A DNA stretch of 64,000 nucleotides from Rosellinia necatrix (taxonomy: Eukaryota; Ascomycota; Sordariomycetes; Xylariales; Xylariaceae): assembly GCA_021209875.1 (NCBI GenBank), contig JAGYVD010000004.1:992001-1056000 (forward strand), in the 5' to 3' direction. Positions 38,801 to 52,198 of the stretch are shown piece after piece. How positions within the stretch are numbered: the first letter of the stretch is position 1; each line of letters starts with the position of its first letter. Position numbers and translations under genes: made by a program. The notes under the pieces were generated by a model. That model saw only the letters and a program-made list of their open reading frames with translations, did not search any database and was not told the origin of the DNA.

Positions 38801-41800
38801 TTATTTACCTTTTATTAATTTTATATATTTTTATTATATAATAAAATAAAATAAATAAAAATATTACTTTATTTATTTATAATAATTAACTTATTTTATA
38901 TAGCTTATTATAAATATTATTTAATATTTTTATATTTTATTTATTAAAAAATACTGTTTTAAATTTAATTTAATTTTCTGTTAATTATTAATAAAAAGTA
39001 TTTTAAATTGTTTTTTTATAAAATATTTATTTCTGGGCGTTTTATTTAAATATTATAAAATATAACTATTTTAATAAATCAAAAAGCTTTAAACGTTTTT
39101 CGGCGTATATATAAATATTTTTTAATAATATTTTTAAAAAAGTCGCCTGGTTTTTTAATCTTTAAAAAATATATATATTTTTAACCTTAAGTTTACTTTT
39201 TAATATTAAAAATTCAGCGTAAAGTTTTTAAAGCTTTTAAATTAATTATTATATTAAATATAACGCTTATAAAAAAATACTTTTTATTAATATATTTTAA
39301 CGTATTATTTTATATTTATTATTTTTTATATAATATTAAACATATTAATTATTTACATATATATTATAAAAATTATTATAAAATTTAACGCGTAATTTTT
39401 TTTATAAATATATAACTATTTTTATTTTTAATATTATATTAATTATTACTGCATTTAATAAAAATTTACCTTAAACTTTATATCAATTATAATAATTATA
39501 TTTATTAAAAATATTTATTAGTTTTAATTAAAACTGTTTCTGCTAATAATAAAGCTGTAGTTATAATTATAAAAGTTAATATTATTAATTTTAAAAGCTT
39601 ATATATACTCTGCTATTTTTATTTTTTAAATTTAATTTAACTTAATATTTTTATAAATTTTAACAGTTTTTATTAAAATATTTATTATTAATATTATTTT
39701 AAAACTTTTAATATTAATTATATTATATATATTATATTTATATATAATTATAAAACCGAAATTTTATTATTTAATAGAAGTTTATTTTTATTATAAAATA
39801 AGTTTTTTTCGGTTTTATAATTTTATATTTTTTATTAATAATTTTTATATATATTTATAATTATAAATAAATATATGAAATAAAATTATAAATTTATTTA
39901 TTTTTAGTTTAATAAATAAATATTTTTAATTTATAATTAATTATAACTTTATATAAATATAAAAATTATTATTAAATCATATTTTTAATTTTAAATAGTT
40001 TTTATTTTTTTATTTTTTATATATTTAAACATTTTAAGTTTTTAGTTCTATTTATTTTTTAATATAAAAATAAACTTGGTTTTTCTTTAAATTCAACCGT
40101 TTTATTTTTAAAACAATAAACTTAATTTAATTAAAAACAGTTTTATATATTAAAATATTTAAAAAAATTTACTAATAATAGTTTTTTAATATTTAAGTTA
40201 ATATAAATTTATCGCTTTTATTTAATTAAAAACAGTTCAATATTAATTTATAAATATACATAATTTAATAAAAAGCTCTATTATATTTATTATTAATATT
40301 TTGCATTTTAATTATAAAAACTTTACAGTTAAAAATATTATTAATTATTTTATATATTATATTATAACGTATTTTTAACATGTTATAATTTGCTTTTTTT
40401 ATTTAATAATTTTATTTTTAGTTTTAATTTATTTAATCGTTTTATTTTTAGCTTTAGCGCAATTTTATAAATGTTTAAAAATTAGTCATATAAAAATAGG
40501 TTTTAAAATAATACTTATAAATATATTTTTATATATAATAAAAAAAATGTCGTGATTTTTCTAATTTAATATAAAATTATATTTTTTTATATATAATTTT
40601 AAAATAATTTTAATTTATAAATTTAATAATATTTATAACAAATAAAAACTAAATCTAATATTAAATAAAAAAAGCATGTTTTTTATTATTATTTTATTTA
40701 ATTTTTATTTATTTATACTGCTGTTTATAAAATATATGTAAAATAAACGCTAGTTATTTTTTTTTAATTTTAATTTTAATTCTTATTATTTAAATATTTA
40801 TAATTTTAATTTTAATTATAACTATAGTTATATTTTAAATTATATTTTTAATTATAATTTTTAATTCCCGGTTGTTTTTTGTTTTTTAATAATTATTATA
40901 GTTTTAATTTTAATGCTTGCAGTTTTTTTATAGCTATTATTTTAGTTATTATAATTTTTACTCTAGCTTTAGTATTATTTATAATTATATTTACAGCTGT
41001 TCTAGCTTTAATGTTTAAAATATCTATTACTTAATTAACGTTTTTTAAATCAGGTTAATAATTATAGCTTTTTAGCAAATTGTTTTAATAATTAATATTA
41101 AATTTTCTAATATTATTTTTAATTTAATATTTAAATATATTTTTTAGTTTTATATTTTAACTTATCTTAGCTGTTTTTTATTTTGCGTATATAATTAGCT
41201 AAAGTTTTTTTAATTTAAAAATAATATATAATTTAAAATTATATTTTTTATTAGTAAGAAATATTTTTATAATTTTATATTAGTTTTATTACTTTTATAG
41301 CGTTTTTATAGCTTTAATATATTTTATTTAATATTAAATAAACTAAGAAAATACGATTTAATTTTCTGCAATATTTTTAAAACAAGTTTTTTTTATAAAT
41401 TTTAAAACGTTTTATTAGCTTGCGTTTTAAATTTTTGATAGTTTTTAAACAGTATATTTAAGGCTGTTTTTTTATATATATTAATTATTTATATAAATAT
41501 TACTGTTTAATTATAATAAAGCTGATCTAGCTAATAAATAATTAAATAAATTAATTATTTATTAAACGTTTAAAAGTTAAATATTTTTATTTTTTAGTAA
41601 TAATTTAATATTATTAATAAAAATATAAGCGTTTATATAAATTATGTTTTTTTATAAGTTATATATTTTTATCATTAAAGTTTTTTAATTTAAATTAAAA
41701 ATATTAACATTATTTTGTTTAAGTTTATATATATATTTTTTTATTTTAGCTGCTATATTTAATATAAACTGTTTTTATTAATTTAATACAGCATAATTAT

Positions 41801-43102
41801 TTTTATTATTATTAAAACTATTTAAGCCAAAAAATTAAATAGATTATTATTATTATAGTTTTTATTATAACAACGCTTATTATTTCTGTTTTTATTATTA
41901 TAGCGTTTATAAACGTTGTTTTAATATTTAATAAAAAGTTTTAAATTATTATTTTTTTAAAAAGTTTTTATTTAATATAATATATAAAAAATATAATAAT
42001 TATAATATTTAATTTATTTAAAGTTTTATAGTTATATTTTATATATTAACTATTTAAATACTAGTTAATATAACAGCTTTATTTTTATTTTATTAGCAGG
42101 CTTTATTTTAAAGAATTAATTTACAGCTTTATTAGTTTTAATATTATTTTTAATTAGCTATAGTTTTAAGTTTTATATTATTAAAAATTTAATATTAATA
42201 TTTTTAAAAGTTTAAAATTTTAAACTTATTTAATTAATTTTAAAACTAAGCTAAAAATATTTTATAGTTTTTATATTTTTATATAAAATATTTATAAAAA
42301 CATTAGTTTATTTTAAAGTTTTAAAAAATAATTAACAGTTTTAAATTACAGCTAAATTGTTTTAACAGCAGTATTTTTTAAATAAAAATTATATTAATTT
42401 AAAATATTCTGCAGACGTTTTTTAATGTTGTTTATATTTAAGCTTTATATATATAATAAAATATAATAATATAATATTATTACAAGCTTAAAAAATTAAA
42501 TATATTATTAAAAAATGTTTAAATATAGATATAATATATTTACATAATTAATTTTATATTTAAATATTATTAGCTGTTGTTTTAGTTTATTAATTTATAA
42601 TTTAAAACCTATAAAATAAAACAGAGTAAATTACGCGCATAAAAAATAAAATAATAAAACTATTTTTTAAAAATTCTAGCTTTTAATTATAATATATATA
42701 TTTATAATTATTTAATAAATATATTTATTAGCGCTTTTTAAATAATTAATAAAAATAAATAACTTGCTATATTTATAAGTTTAAATATATTTTAATTGTT
42801 AAGCACGTTTAAAAATATAATTTTAATAATAATAACTTTTAAAATATAAAAATAAACTATAAAACATTTTTTAGCAACTATTTATTTATAAGCTTTAGCA
42901 AAATATATAATTTATATAAAAAAAATAATTATTAAAATAACGTTCTGTTTATATTAATTATTTAATTATAGCTAGATTAAAACACGCGCGTTTAAATTTT
43001 CAGCTATAAACAAAATTTTTTAACTTTAAAAAATCTAAAAAATAATATTAGTTTAATTCAATTTAATAACAAGATCTATCGGTTATATAAAAGCACTAGT
43101 TT
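35871..43102. other. RIP-saturated AT-rich sequence, 7.2 kb
   Basis: The longest stretch with nothing identifiable. It consists of A/T with isolated GC dinucleotides in AGCTTTT-like words, and low-complexity runs of TTTTAATTTTAA near 40760-40870. Probably several decayed transposons; I could not pair it with the elements named here. Confidence 0.5.
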
Positions 43103-43302
43103 AAAAAAATTAGTATAAAAATAAAAAAAAAATGCTTTTATTAATTTTTTTGTTAAATAAGAAATTTTAATAAGTTTAGAATTAACTTCAGCAAAAGTGG
43201 CCGTAGGCCAGCTGTTGCCAGCTGTAGCCTGTGCAACTTATTTAATCTAATAATACATAAGCCGTTAGCTCGATTGATACAGGCCCCTTCGGGGACTCTA
43301 TT
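43103..43302 (+). mobile_element. SINE-like insertion B, copy 3
   Basis: 200 bp aligning with copies 1 and 2. The 3' half is nearly unmutated (GCCGTTAGCTCGATTGATAC, GGCCCCTTCGGGGACTC), the 5' third is A/T. A B-box-like GCTCGATTGAT is retained. No clear target duplication. Confidence 0.74.
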
Positions 43303-45401
43303 AATAATTTTTACAGCTTAAATAATAAAATACTTAAGACTTAAAACTATAACGGGCTTCAAACTAGCTATTATTACTAGATATAACAGGAATTTAACTT
43401 AATAAATAAACCTAGCTTTAAAAATATATTTTAAAATATAAAAAAAATAATATAAAAAGCTTTTTAATTATAATTAATATAAAATATAACGTAATCATAA
43501 AAAAAATACTATAATTATTATAACGTGTTAATAGATTTTTTATATAAACGATTTTTGTTTTTAAATAACTAAAAACTAAAGTATTAAGCTTTGAAGATTT
43601 TAATAAATAAAACAAGCGATTTATTAAAACATTTTAAAAATTAAAAAAACCTTGGTTAAAAAAAAAGCCAATAAACAGCAAAAATAAAAAACGTAAAAAT
43701 AAACGACTTAATTAAAAGCACCAAAAAAAAAAGCTGCAAAAATAAAGCATTTTAAGCTAAAGATAACAAAAAATTATTTAGCTAAAGATTAAGCAGACTA
43801 TAAATAATATAAACTTAAAAAGCTTTTTTAAACTTATTTTAATAGTTATTTTAAATAAAAAATAAAACTATAAAAGAAATATATAAAATAAAAAAAATAT
43901 TAAATAAAAACAAAAATACCGACTTAATTTTAAAAATAATAAAAACTAAACCGGAAATAAAAACTCTGTTTAAAAAATGCTTTATAGTTATATTAACTTT
44001 AATAAAATATTATTAAATAATATAAATATTAACTTATAAAATTATAATTATTAAAGCTATAGCTTTAAATATAACGTTATAATAAAACAATATAATATAT
44101 TATAATATAACTACGTTATATAAAATTAAAAATAATAAAATATAAAAATAAAAATTTAAAATAAACTGTTAAATAAAAATTAAACAGCATTAAAAAAGCA
44201 TATTATAAATTATTTTAAAAGCTTATTATAAATATTTAAATATTTTTTAAAAGCTGTTTAAAATAACCTGTTTTTATATAAATTAGATATTAATTATTAT
44301 TTAATATTAAATTAAAACCCAAGGTTATTAAAATATAGCTTTTATATAAAATATTATTTAAAAAACTAAAATATATCGATAATATATTTATAATAATTTA
44401 ATAAAAATTTATAAAACTTATGCTAGCTTTTTAAACAGCTTTTATATTTTTATATATAAAAATAACAAGTTATTATATTTATATATTTATTATAAAAACT
44501 AAATATTTTAATTTAAAAACTGCTTTTATTATTATTAATTAAAAAATATTAGCTTATATAATATAAGCTAAAATATTTATAAAAATTAATATTAAGCAAG
44601 CATTTTATTATATTTATATTATAAAAGAAATTAAAGAATTAACTGTTTTTAAATTTAATATAAAGCTTATTAATTTAAAATATTATTTTTGAATTAATTA
44701 TTAAGCTAGCTATTTTTAAAAATATATTAATAATATATTATAAAAATATTTAAATAATAAACTAGAATATTAATATTATCTTAATAAAATGCTGCAATGT
44801 TTTAAAAAATAAAACTATAAGCCAACTTAAAAAATATAAATTTTATATAAAAAACCAAGTTTTTAAATTTATTATTAAAATTAAAAAGAAAAGTTAACTT
44901 TAATAAAATTAAAATTATTTTTTGCTAAAAGCGCTTAAAAAAACGTTATTAAAAAAATACGTTTATTTTAAGCTTTTATAATTTTATAAAAGTTTATTTA
45001 AAAATATAAATTTATAGCAAAATTATTAAATAACTTTATTTATATAAAAGCTAATTTAATTTAATTAAAAGCTTGCTAACATATATTTAAAATATTAAAA
45101 ATAAATTAATTAATATATTAATATTAAAATATTTTAATTATAAAAATAAAACATAAATAAAAATAAATATGTTTAATAAAATAACAGCTGGTATATTATT
45201 ATAATAAAAATTATAAATAATTTATAACAGCGGTTATATTTTATTTAAAACTTTTATAACATAAAATTAAACTATAGTATTTATAACTAAAAAATATTAA
45301 TTATTATTAAAAAACTTTTATATAAAAAAATAAAATTAATAAGCTTGTAATAATTGCAGCTATTTTTAATTGTTATAAATTATATTATATTAAAATATTT
45401 T
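43303..45401. other. RIP-saturated AT-rich sequence
   Basis: About 2.1 kb. A 65-codon minus-strand frame at 43418-43615 is a Phe/Leu/Ile/Tyr string typical of RIP sequence and not a gene. The right edge is the AGCAT target duplication of A1. Confidence 0.5.
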
Positions 45402-45406
45402 AGCAT

Positions 45407-45639
45407 AGTTACGGATAACTGGTTGGCCAATGCATGTGGCACGGACTAGTATCCGTACACCTGTTGCTAACTGGTGCGCATAGCGCATAGACTGGACCTA
45501 CCCTACATATTTGCATTTAGCCAGAATTTTAGTGGGCTAATTTCTCCTACTTACTTTTTTTTTTTTTATCTGTAGATTTTTTGTATAATATACTATTTAT
45601 TGCTGAAGCTTTGACTTTTTATTTATAACTAGTGCAACA
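45407..45639 (+). repeat. 5' LTR of A1
   Basis: 233 bp, AGTTACGGATAACTGG to GTGCAACA. It lacks 14 bp present in the A2 and A3 LTRs. It begins with AG where TG is usual, as do the other A-family LTRs here. Confidence 0.9.
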
Positions 45640-45650
45640 ATCTATAGATT
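45640..45650 (+). promoter_or_regulatory. Primer-binding site of A1, self-priming type
   Basis: ATCTATAGATT abuts the LTR end without a gap. The LTR itself contains ATCTGTAGAT at 45568-45577, which pairs with it over 10 nt with one G-U pair (a perfect match if the site was ATCTACAGAT before RIP). Tf1/sushi elements prime from their own transcript in this way. In A3 the same position reads ATTTATAAATT. Confidence 0.55.
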
Positions 45651-45659
45651 ACTTTATTT

Positions 45660-47590
45660 TAAGGCATTAGGACTGCTTTTTTAAATATTTTTTACATGAA
45701 GATAACGATATAGCATCGATTTTTCTTGCTGGCAGTGCCCGTGAACGTGCTAAGAACTTAGCATGCTAGGACGCTATTTTATTACGTAAAGTTTTTGAGT
45801 CCTCGGCGTATTTTGTTAAGAAGACTTTTAGTAATGCATTTAAAACTAAATATATTTAAGTTATTTTTAGAGGACTTAGTGTAGCACATTTAATTATTAA
45901 GGCTAGTATTAAAACTAAAGCTACACGGAACTTACTGTTTAACTTTGCTTGAGAATTTTACTCGTAAGTTAAGACCTTGGATTTTTAAGCCGTTTTATAT
46001 AACAAGACCTATAAGTTTTTCTACGAAGCGGTTAGCACTTTGGTATAGAATTTTGCCGTGATTGCTATAAAAGGCGACCGATAGGCCTTCTTTTGGAAAC
46101 TTATTATAAAAGAGGGTAATTTTGCTTGGCCCGACCTCGACGGACTTGTTAACGTGGAATTATTTGTAAACTTTGCACGGACTTTTTTTATTTTTACTAC
46201 TTTTTTTAATAAAATAAAGATTAAAATGTATATGCTGATGGTTTTTCGATAAACGGCGACCGATTATTACTTTATTGCACGTTATACCGCCGGACAAATA
46301 AGAACCGCTATAAAATAAGCTACGGAATTTGGCGCTTATGCTATAAAGTATAAAGAAGCATTTAATAAAAAGCGAAAACGATTTAAAAATATTAAAGCGG
46401 AGCTAATAGTAGCTTAAAAACAACTGTCCAATGTTTAAAGAAGCTTTGCTGAAGCATAACAAAAATTAAACAAATTATGTGGACGGGACAAGGAACATAA
46501 ACTTTTTATACCTAGACTATTTAAAAGCTAAAATAACAACGCAGCTATAAACTATATTATAGCCGAACTAAAGATTATAACAACTGATCGCGACTGTATT
46601 TAGGACTTATTAAATAAATTTAATTAACGAGTAGTTAATCTGTTAGGTCGTATAAAAAGAACATCTGCTTTTAAAATCTCGGAAAGGGGAACACGGAAAT
46701 CGATTAAAATATTTGTAAATAAGTTCTATAATAACGCTTCAAAAGATAAAGTGGAATTTAAAGTGTAGTATTAGAATATAACTAACCGCTGTAAAATAAA
46801 CGTGGACTAGTTCGCTAGTAATAACGTAAAAATAAGCGATATTAAGTCCTATCTTGCCGGAAAAGCATCTAAAGATTTAATCCTATACTTATCCGATAAA
46901 CACTTAAATATAATCACGACTTCGAAAAACTTGATGTAACATTTATATAACATTTATAAAGATGTAAACGCCTTAGAAAAAACAAAAGCCGACTATAAAG
47001 CTCTGAACTTTAATAAATATACGCTTGCTAGGTTTACACAGTTTAAAACGGATTTTATACGTCTCGCTGAAAAGACATGCTTTAATAAAGCTAAATAGAA
47101 AAAAGAATTTAAAAATAAGTTGTTACTTTGTATAGCTACTAAAACTATTTCTAAATACTTAAAAAATACCGTGGATTTTAACGCTTATATAAAATATTGT
47201 ATTTAAATAGCTTATTATCTGTTTATAAATAATCAGAAAAAAAAGCAAGGCCTGCAAAACAAAAAATAACCCACGAGATACAATATATACTTGTTATACT
47301 GGACCTCCCCCGGTTATAACAACGCGACTAACCCTGCCGGCAAACATGTTTATAAAAAGACAGGGACCCTGACTTATAACAGAGGAAATAAGATAATTAA
47401 TTGCCGAAAGCAAGTGCTTCTAATGTAAACAGAAAAAACATGTTACTAAAAACTGTCCCGTAAAAGCCGTGGATTAGGCTTAACGCGATGCTTGCATAAA
47501 TGCAATTATAAATAAGTTTAGACCAGCTTCTCCTAAGATTAAAGAAAATGCAACAGAAGAGACGGAAAAAAAGTAACCCTAGGAAAGATA
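45660..47590 (+). pseudogene. gag: gag remnant of A1 with zinc knuckle
   Basis: Nucleocapsid-type CCHC motif at 47415-47456: TGC, TGT, CAT and TGT spaced Cx2Cx4Hx4C, with a TAA (47421-47423) between the first two cysteines. Upstream the sequence has coding-like composition but is broken by many stops, so capsid boundaries cannot be set. It would form the particle and bind the RNA. Confidence 0.7.
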
Positions 47591-47689
47591 GACTTTCTTT
47601 TAAAGATGGTGTTATTGCGTAAAAATAAAAAAGACCTAATAAACAACTACTTAAGTAGAGAACTTTTATTATATATTTGTATTTTATAT

Positions 47690-48110
47690 AGTAACGGACT
47701 ATTGCTTACTACTTTTGACGCATTTAGTGACACGGGAGCCGGTGTATATGCAAGTATAAACGTACTTTTTTGCTAAGAAGATTGTAAAATTGTTAAACCT
47801 ACTTGTTAAAAATAAGTTTAAACTTAGACTAGTAACTAAGTACGATGGAAAGTCGGATCAGAAAATTAATCGTGTTTTACGCCTGATTTTAAAGATATAT
47901 GGAAAGACATTTAAAAACATACCTGTTAGTATTTTAAATATAGAACAAAAGGTAATATTAAGAAAAAGATGGTTTAAACGGCATAATATATTGTTTAACA
48001 CTAGACGGCATATATTAATTTTCCTACCCCACTTGTTAAAAGATCACAAGTGCTATTACATGTTAGCTATAGACAAAGCCGGAACGTGGTTATAACACTT
48101 AAGATATTAA
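47690..48110 (+). pseudogene. Aspartic protease remnant of A1
   Basis: The active-site motif Asp-Thr-Gly-Ala reads at 47729-47740 in FSDTGAGVYASIN. The C-terminal half continues at 47790-48095 in another frame (LVTKYDGKS, FKNIPVSIL, NIEQKVILRKRWF, then H and HNILF). The frames change within a T run near 47764-47770, consistent with a one-base insertion. The protease would cut the Gag-Pol polyprotein. Confidence 0.75.
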
Positions 48111-48689
48111 ACAAACGCTGAACGGAGGGACAGGAACATCAACTCCGAAAATGCCTGTCGAAAAAACTAAAAGAAAAAAGCTAAAAAAAGCTTCTGTAAA
48201 AAAGTATTAGTAGTAAGAATAAAGATTATAAGAAGATCCGACTTTACGCTGAAAGATATAAAAAAAATAAACTGAAACTTGAAAGATGTACCTCTGCTTT
48301 TAGAGCCTTTAAAGCTTTAAACTAAAAGGAAAGGCATGCTAAATAAAGAACGATTTATATCCTTGAATTAAGAATTAAATGTCTTCGGACCCTATCGAAT
48401 AAAGAGAGACGGAATAAGTTGGTATAAAAAGAGACCGAACATTTAAATCGCCACTTTTAGCGCTGTCGCTTTTAAAACGTTAGTGTATAAAAATAAAATT
48501 AATAACCAGGTACGAATCACTAGCATCTACTAGATCGACAAGTTGATCGACTAAAAAAGAGACAAAAGGGACCAGAAGAGTAAAAACGCAGAGAAAAAAA
48601 TACTAGAACTTATACCTTCCGAATATTATAACTTGTTAGACGCGTTTAATAAAAAAGATTCGGATAAATTGCCCTTTTACCGACTATAA

Positions 48690-49480
48690 GTGGACCACAA
48701 AATAGACTTTGTGGACGGCAAGTCTTTAAAAGACTTAGGGTATAGTCCTTTGTATAAGATGTTACTTGACGAGCTGTACGCCGTGCAAGAACACTTGATC
48801 GACAATTTGCAAAAAAGATTTATTAAGCCAAGCGACGCACTGTACGCCTCCTTAGTATTATTTGTCGAAAAAGCTGGCGGAGGACTCCGTTTTTATATAG
48901 ACTATCGAAAACTTAATAAAATTATAAAAAAAGACCGGTACCCGTTGCCTTTTATCGAGGAAACCCTGTCCTGTATTTTTAATGCTAAAATTTTTACGAA
49001 AATTAATGTACAACAAGCATTCCACCGTATTAGAATACATCCGGGGGACGAAGACCTTACTACGTTTTATATTAAGTACGGGGCCTACTGTTATAAAGTT
49101 CTTCTGTTTAGTCTAACGAATAGACCTTTTACGTTTTAGAGATACATTAATAATACGTTGTTTGACTTTTTGGATAACTTTTATAGTGCGTACGTGGACG
49201 ACGTCCTTATTTATTCTGATGATATGGAAACTTACCGCATATATGTCCGGAAAGTGCTCTAAAGACTGCAAGACGCAGGATTGCAGGCTGACTTAAAAAA
49301 GTCGGAATTCTATGTAAAGCAGACTAAGTTTTTAAGCTATATAGTAGGTGTCGACGGTATCCGTGTCGATCCTGCTAAAATAGAAGCTGTAGTAAATTAG
49401 GAAGCATTTACTACTATAAAAGGTGTGCAGTCCTTTTTGGGTTTCTGTAACTTCTACAGGAAGTTTATAAACAAGTATAG
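48690..49480 (+). pseudogene. pol: Reverse transcriptase remnant of A1
   Basis: An open stretch of 149 codons (48690-49139) holds YSPLYKMLLDEL, GGGLRFYIDYRKLN, KKDRYPLPFIEETL, KIFTKINVQQAFHRIRIHP and YGAYCYKVLLFSLTN. These are the fingers and palm motifs of Ty3/Gypsy reverse transcriptase in correct order. A TAG at 49137-49139 stands where Gln is usual. The same frame then gives AYVDDVLIYSDDM with the catalytic Asp pair at 49197-49202, and GVQSFLGFCNFYRKFI at about 49420-49470. The first catalytic Asp of motif A appears as Asn (TKIN) by one G-to-A change, so the enzyme would be inactive even without the stops. Confidence 0.9.
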
Positions 49481-49539
49481 TTAGATAGCTTTTTTTATGA
49501 ACCGTTTAATAAAGAAAGGAGAAGCTTTTAAATGGACCA

Positions 49540-49960
49540 ACAAATGCGACGAGGCCTTTAGCGTGTTGAAAAAGGCCCTGACTTCCGCACTACTACTGAG
49601 ATATTACGATTATAACTTATTTATTAAAGTGGAGACCAACTTTTTTGACGGAGTAGCTTTCGGCGCGTTATTTTAGTTATACGGAGAAGATTAGCATCCG
49701 ACAGCTTATTTTTCGAAAACACTACATGATGCCGAGTTGAATTACGGAATTTCCGACAAAGAGATGTTGGCAGTAGCTATGGCCTTGAAAAAATAGCGAC
49801 TTGAACTGGTCGGCGGACGAAAAGAACTTTTTCTGGTAATTACTGATTATTAAGCTCTGGAACATTTTAGCACGAAATAATATTTGAATTTGCGATAAGC
49901 GGGATGGACTAATTTATTTTTAAAATACGATTTTTTTATTACTTTTCGACCAGGAAAAAA
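49540..49960 (+). pseudogene. pol: RNase H remnant of A1
   Basis: Same frame as the reverse transcriptase. ETNFFDGVAFGALF, PTAYFSKTLHDAELNYGISDKEMLAVAMALKK and LVITDY then ALEHFSTK are the Ty3/Gypsy RNase H blocks. The first catalytic Asp reads Asn (GAC to AAC). TAG replaces Trp or Gln at several points. Confidence 0.85.
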
Positions 49961-50079
49961 AAATGTGGTTGCAGATGTTTTATTTTGAAAACAGGAGGAT
50001 CTGTTGATATAGAAAGCAAAAAAGGAAGCCTAGAGATATTTAATAGTATTTCAACCTGTGGACAGTACTGTAAGATATA

Positions 50080-51250
50080 TCCCGGGTTAGGTAAAGCATA
50101 ACTGCCAGATATTGGTGGTACACCTATGTGAGGAACTAAAGAATCTGGAAGGACCCCGATTAATCGAGAGGATATTGAAAGAAAACTGCGAAAACCCCGG
50201 TATAAAGATTTACCGACGTAAAGCTAGAGAAACTAAAGATAATAACTTTTAGTAAATAGTAGACGGATTAACGACGGTAAATAGACGACTGGTAGTACTG
50301 GACTACTTATATTTAAGAACTAGGTTGATATAAAAAATCTACGACCGTATGCTTATAGTATATCTGGGAAAACGTAAAACTAGGAAATTAGTGTTGGAAA
50401 AATACTGGTGGCCCAGGCTGGTAGACAGCTGTAACATTTACGTGGTAAACTATATAAAATGCCGCCCGGCAAAAGTATTACGCGATAAAACCTTAAGCAA
50501 ACTAAGACTTTTGCTGGTACTTAACCGCGTGTGGCAATATTTAGTAATAGATTTTAAACAGATGCCTTAGGATAAATATAGTTATAATAACGCGTTTGTT
50601 ATAGTAGACCGATTAAGAAAAAAAGCTTGGACGATTTTATGTATTATATAGGCTATTGCGACAAACGCGGCTAAAATATATTATAAGGGGCTATTCTGAA
50701 TATTTAGTGTACTAGCGACAGTAATTTTAGATTAAAGTTTATAATTTATTTTAGCATTTATAGATAAGTTGTGCAAGCTAATAGGTATAAAGCATATTTT
50801 AGCTTTTACCGGCTATTATAAAACTGCGGAATAAGCAGAAATTATAAACAAATATTTAGATTAATAACTGCGACTATATGTTAACTACTACTAGGACGAT
50901 TAGTCTGAACATATTTTAGTAATAAATTACGTATAAGCAGCACTACTATATGAATCGACAGACATGTTATTTTATGAAGCAGAAATAGGATTCCTAATGT
51001 TTTTTTATTTTAACTAAGAAAACCGAACTGCAGCAGAAAAGTTAGAAAAGCTTCCGAAAAAAAAAAAGACTTTAAGAACGGAAGCTTAAAATAAAACAAG
51101 AAAAATCGTTTAGTTTATAGATTCAGTAAAAGAACACTTAATTTAAACTTAGACTTATATAATTAAGCAAGCTAACTATAAGCAAAAAGAACCTGATTTC
51201 GATATAAGTAACTATATGCTAATTTTAAAGAAAAAATAATCGTAGAAAAC
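50080..51250 (+). pseudogene. pol: Integrase remnant of A1
   Basis: The open part 50349-50570 gives GKRKTRKLVLEKYWWPRLV, KCRP and VWQYLVIDFKQMP. These are the zinc-finger tail and the first catalytic Asp of a Ty3/Gypsy integrase; the expected His and one Cys of the HHCC finger are replaced by Tyr. Further on, AFVIVDRLRKKAW (50590-50630), TSDSNF (around 50710-50730) and the region before AEIINKYL (50830-50860) match the rest of the DDE core, with stops between. No chromodomain could be identified downstream. Confidence 0.82.
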
Positions 51251-51946
51251 CGACCGATTATCCGATAAGCTGGACTTTTTTATAACGTAACAGAAGTTTA
51301 GAATAATTAATAGAGACGATAATATTTTTGTATTAAACGTTTTTTTTTTATAGAAAACAATAAACCGTTATTATGCCGATAGATTGCGACTATATTTTAA
51401 TAATTTACTGCTGGAACAAGAAGCCGATAACCTAAATAGCGAAGTAATAAAGCCCGAAAAAAAAGAAGAGTTTGTAGTCGAAGAAATTAAGTCGTCGAGG
51501 ATATACTATAAGAAACTGTAATATTAGGTAATTTAGAAAAGATAAGAAACCGACGACGAATAGTACTTTGCCTGAAACTTTAAAAACAGCGCGAAATTAC
51601 TAAAAAAATTTTATAAAAAATACTCAGACGCAGCAGGACCTCTGAAACGTTTGAAAGATTAGCTTAAAGCTGCAGAAAATAATAGGTCGAGTGCAGCATA
51701 CAAAAATAACGATAAAGCAATATAATAAAGAACAATAAAACAGAGACGAAAACAGGCATAATAATAAATAAGGAAAGGTTAGTAACGTGATACGGAAAAA
51801 CTTATGCGATAACTTAATAGTATAAGGGCCCGGAGAGCGTAGCATAAAGTGAAGACCTGAGGCGATTTTTTCTTTCGCTGGAAAGCATACTAAAAGGCTA
51901 TGTGTTTGAATACGGACACGACTTAAAAAACAAGCCGTTTTTTTTT

Positions 51947-51960
51947 CTGGAGGGGGGGGT
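51947..51960 (+). promoter_or_regulatory. Polypurine tract of A1
   Basis: CTGGAGGGGGGGGT directly upstream of the 3' LTR, the expected plus-strand priming site. The equivalent place in A2 (9571-9580) is A-rich after RIP. Confidence 0.75.
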
Positions 51961-52193
51961 AGTCACGGATAACTGGTTGGCTAATGTATATGGCACGGAC
52001 CAGTATTTGTACACCTGTTGCCAACTGGTGCGTACAGCGCACAGACTGGACCTACCCCACACACCTGCACTTAGCCAGAATTCTAGTGGGCTAATTCCTT
52101 CCACTTACTCTTTCTTTTTTTATCTGTAGATTTTTCGTATAATATACCACTTATTGCTGAAGCCTTGACTTCTTATTTGTGACTAGTGCAACA
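51961..52193 (+). repeat. 3' LTR of A1
   Basis: 233 bp, AGTCACGGATAACTGG to GTGCAACA, equal in length to the 5' LTR and nearly unmutated; the 5' LTR has several extra C-to-T changes. Small frames here (51898-52104 -, 51902-52129 +) are chance frames in LTR sequence. Confidence 0.92.
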
Positions 52194-52198
52194 AGCAT

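Larger units (their letters stand above)
45407..52193 (+). mobile_element. Complete Ty3/Gypsy retrotransposon A1, moderately RIP-mutated
   Basis: 6787 bp with two 233-bp LTRs, flanked by the perfect 5-bp duplication AGCAT (45402-45406 and 52194-52198). In order it holds a primer site directly after the 5' LTR, a gag region ending in a zinc knuckle, protease, reverse transcriptase, RNase H, integrase and a polypurine tract before the 3' LTR. The order RT-RNaseH-INT places it in Ty3/Gypsy; the RT sequence style and the self-priming-type primer site suggest the Tf1/sushi (chromovirus) group. Most stops are TAG or TAA where Gln or Trp is expected, the RIP signature. It is dead as a source of protein, but far better preserved than A2 and A3. 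Confidence 0.93.

Noticed and set aside
43418..43615. 65-codon minus-strand frame
   Set aside because: Low-complexity hydrophobic residues from A/T sequence.
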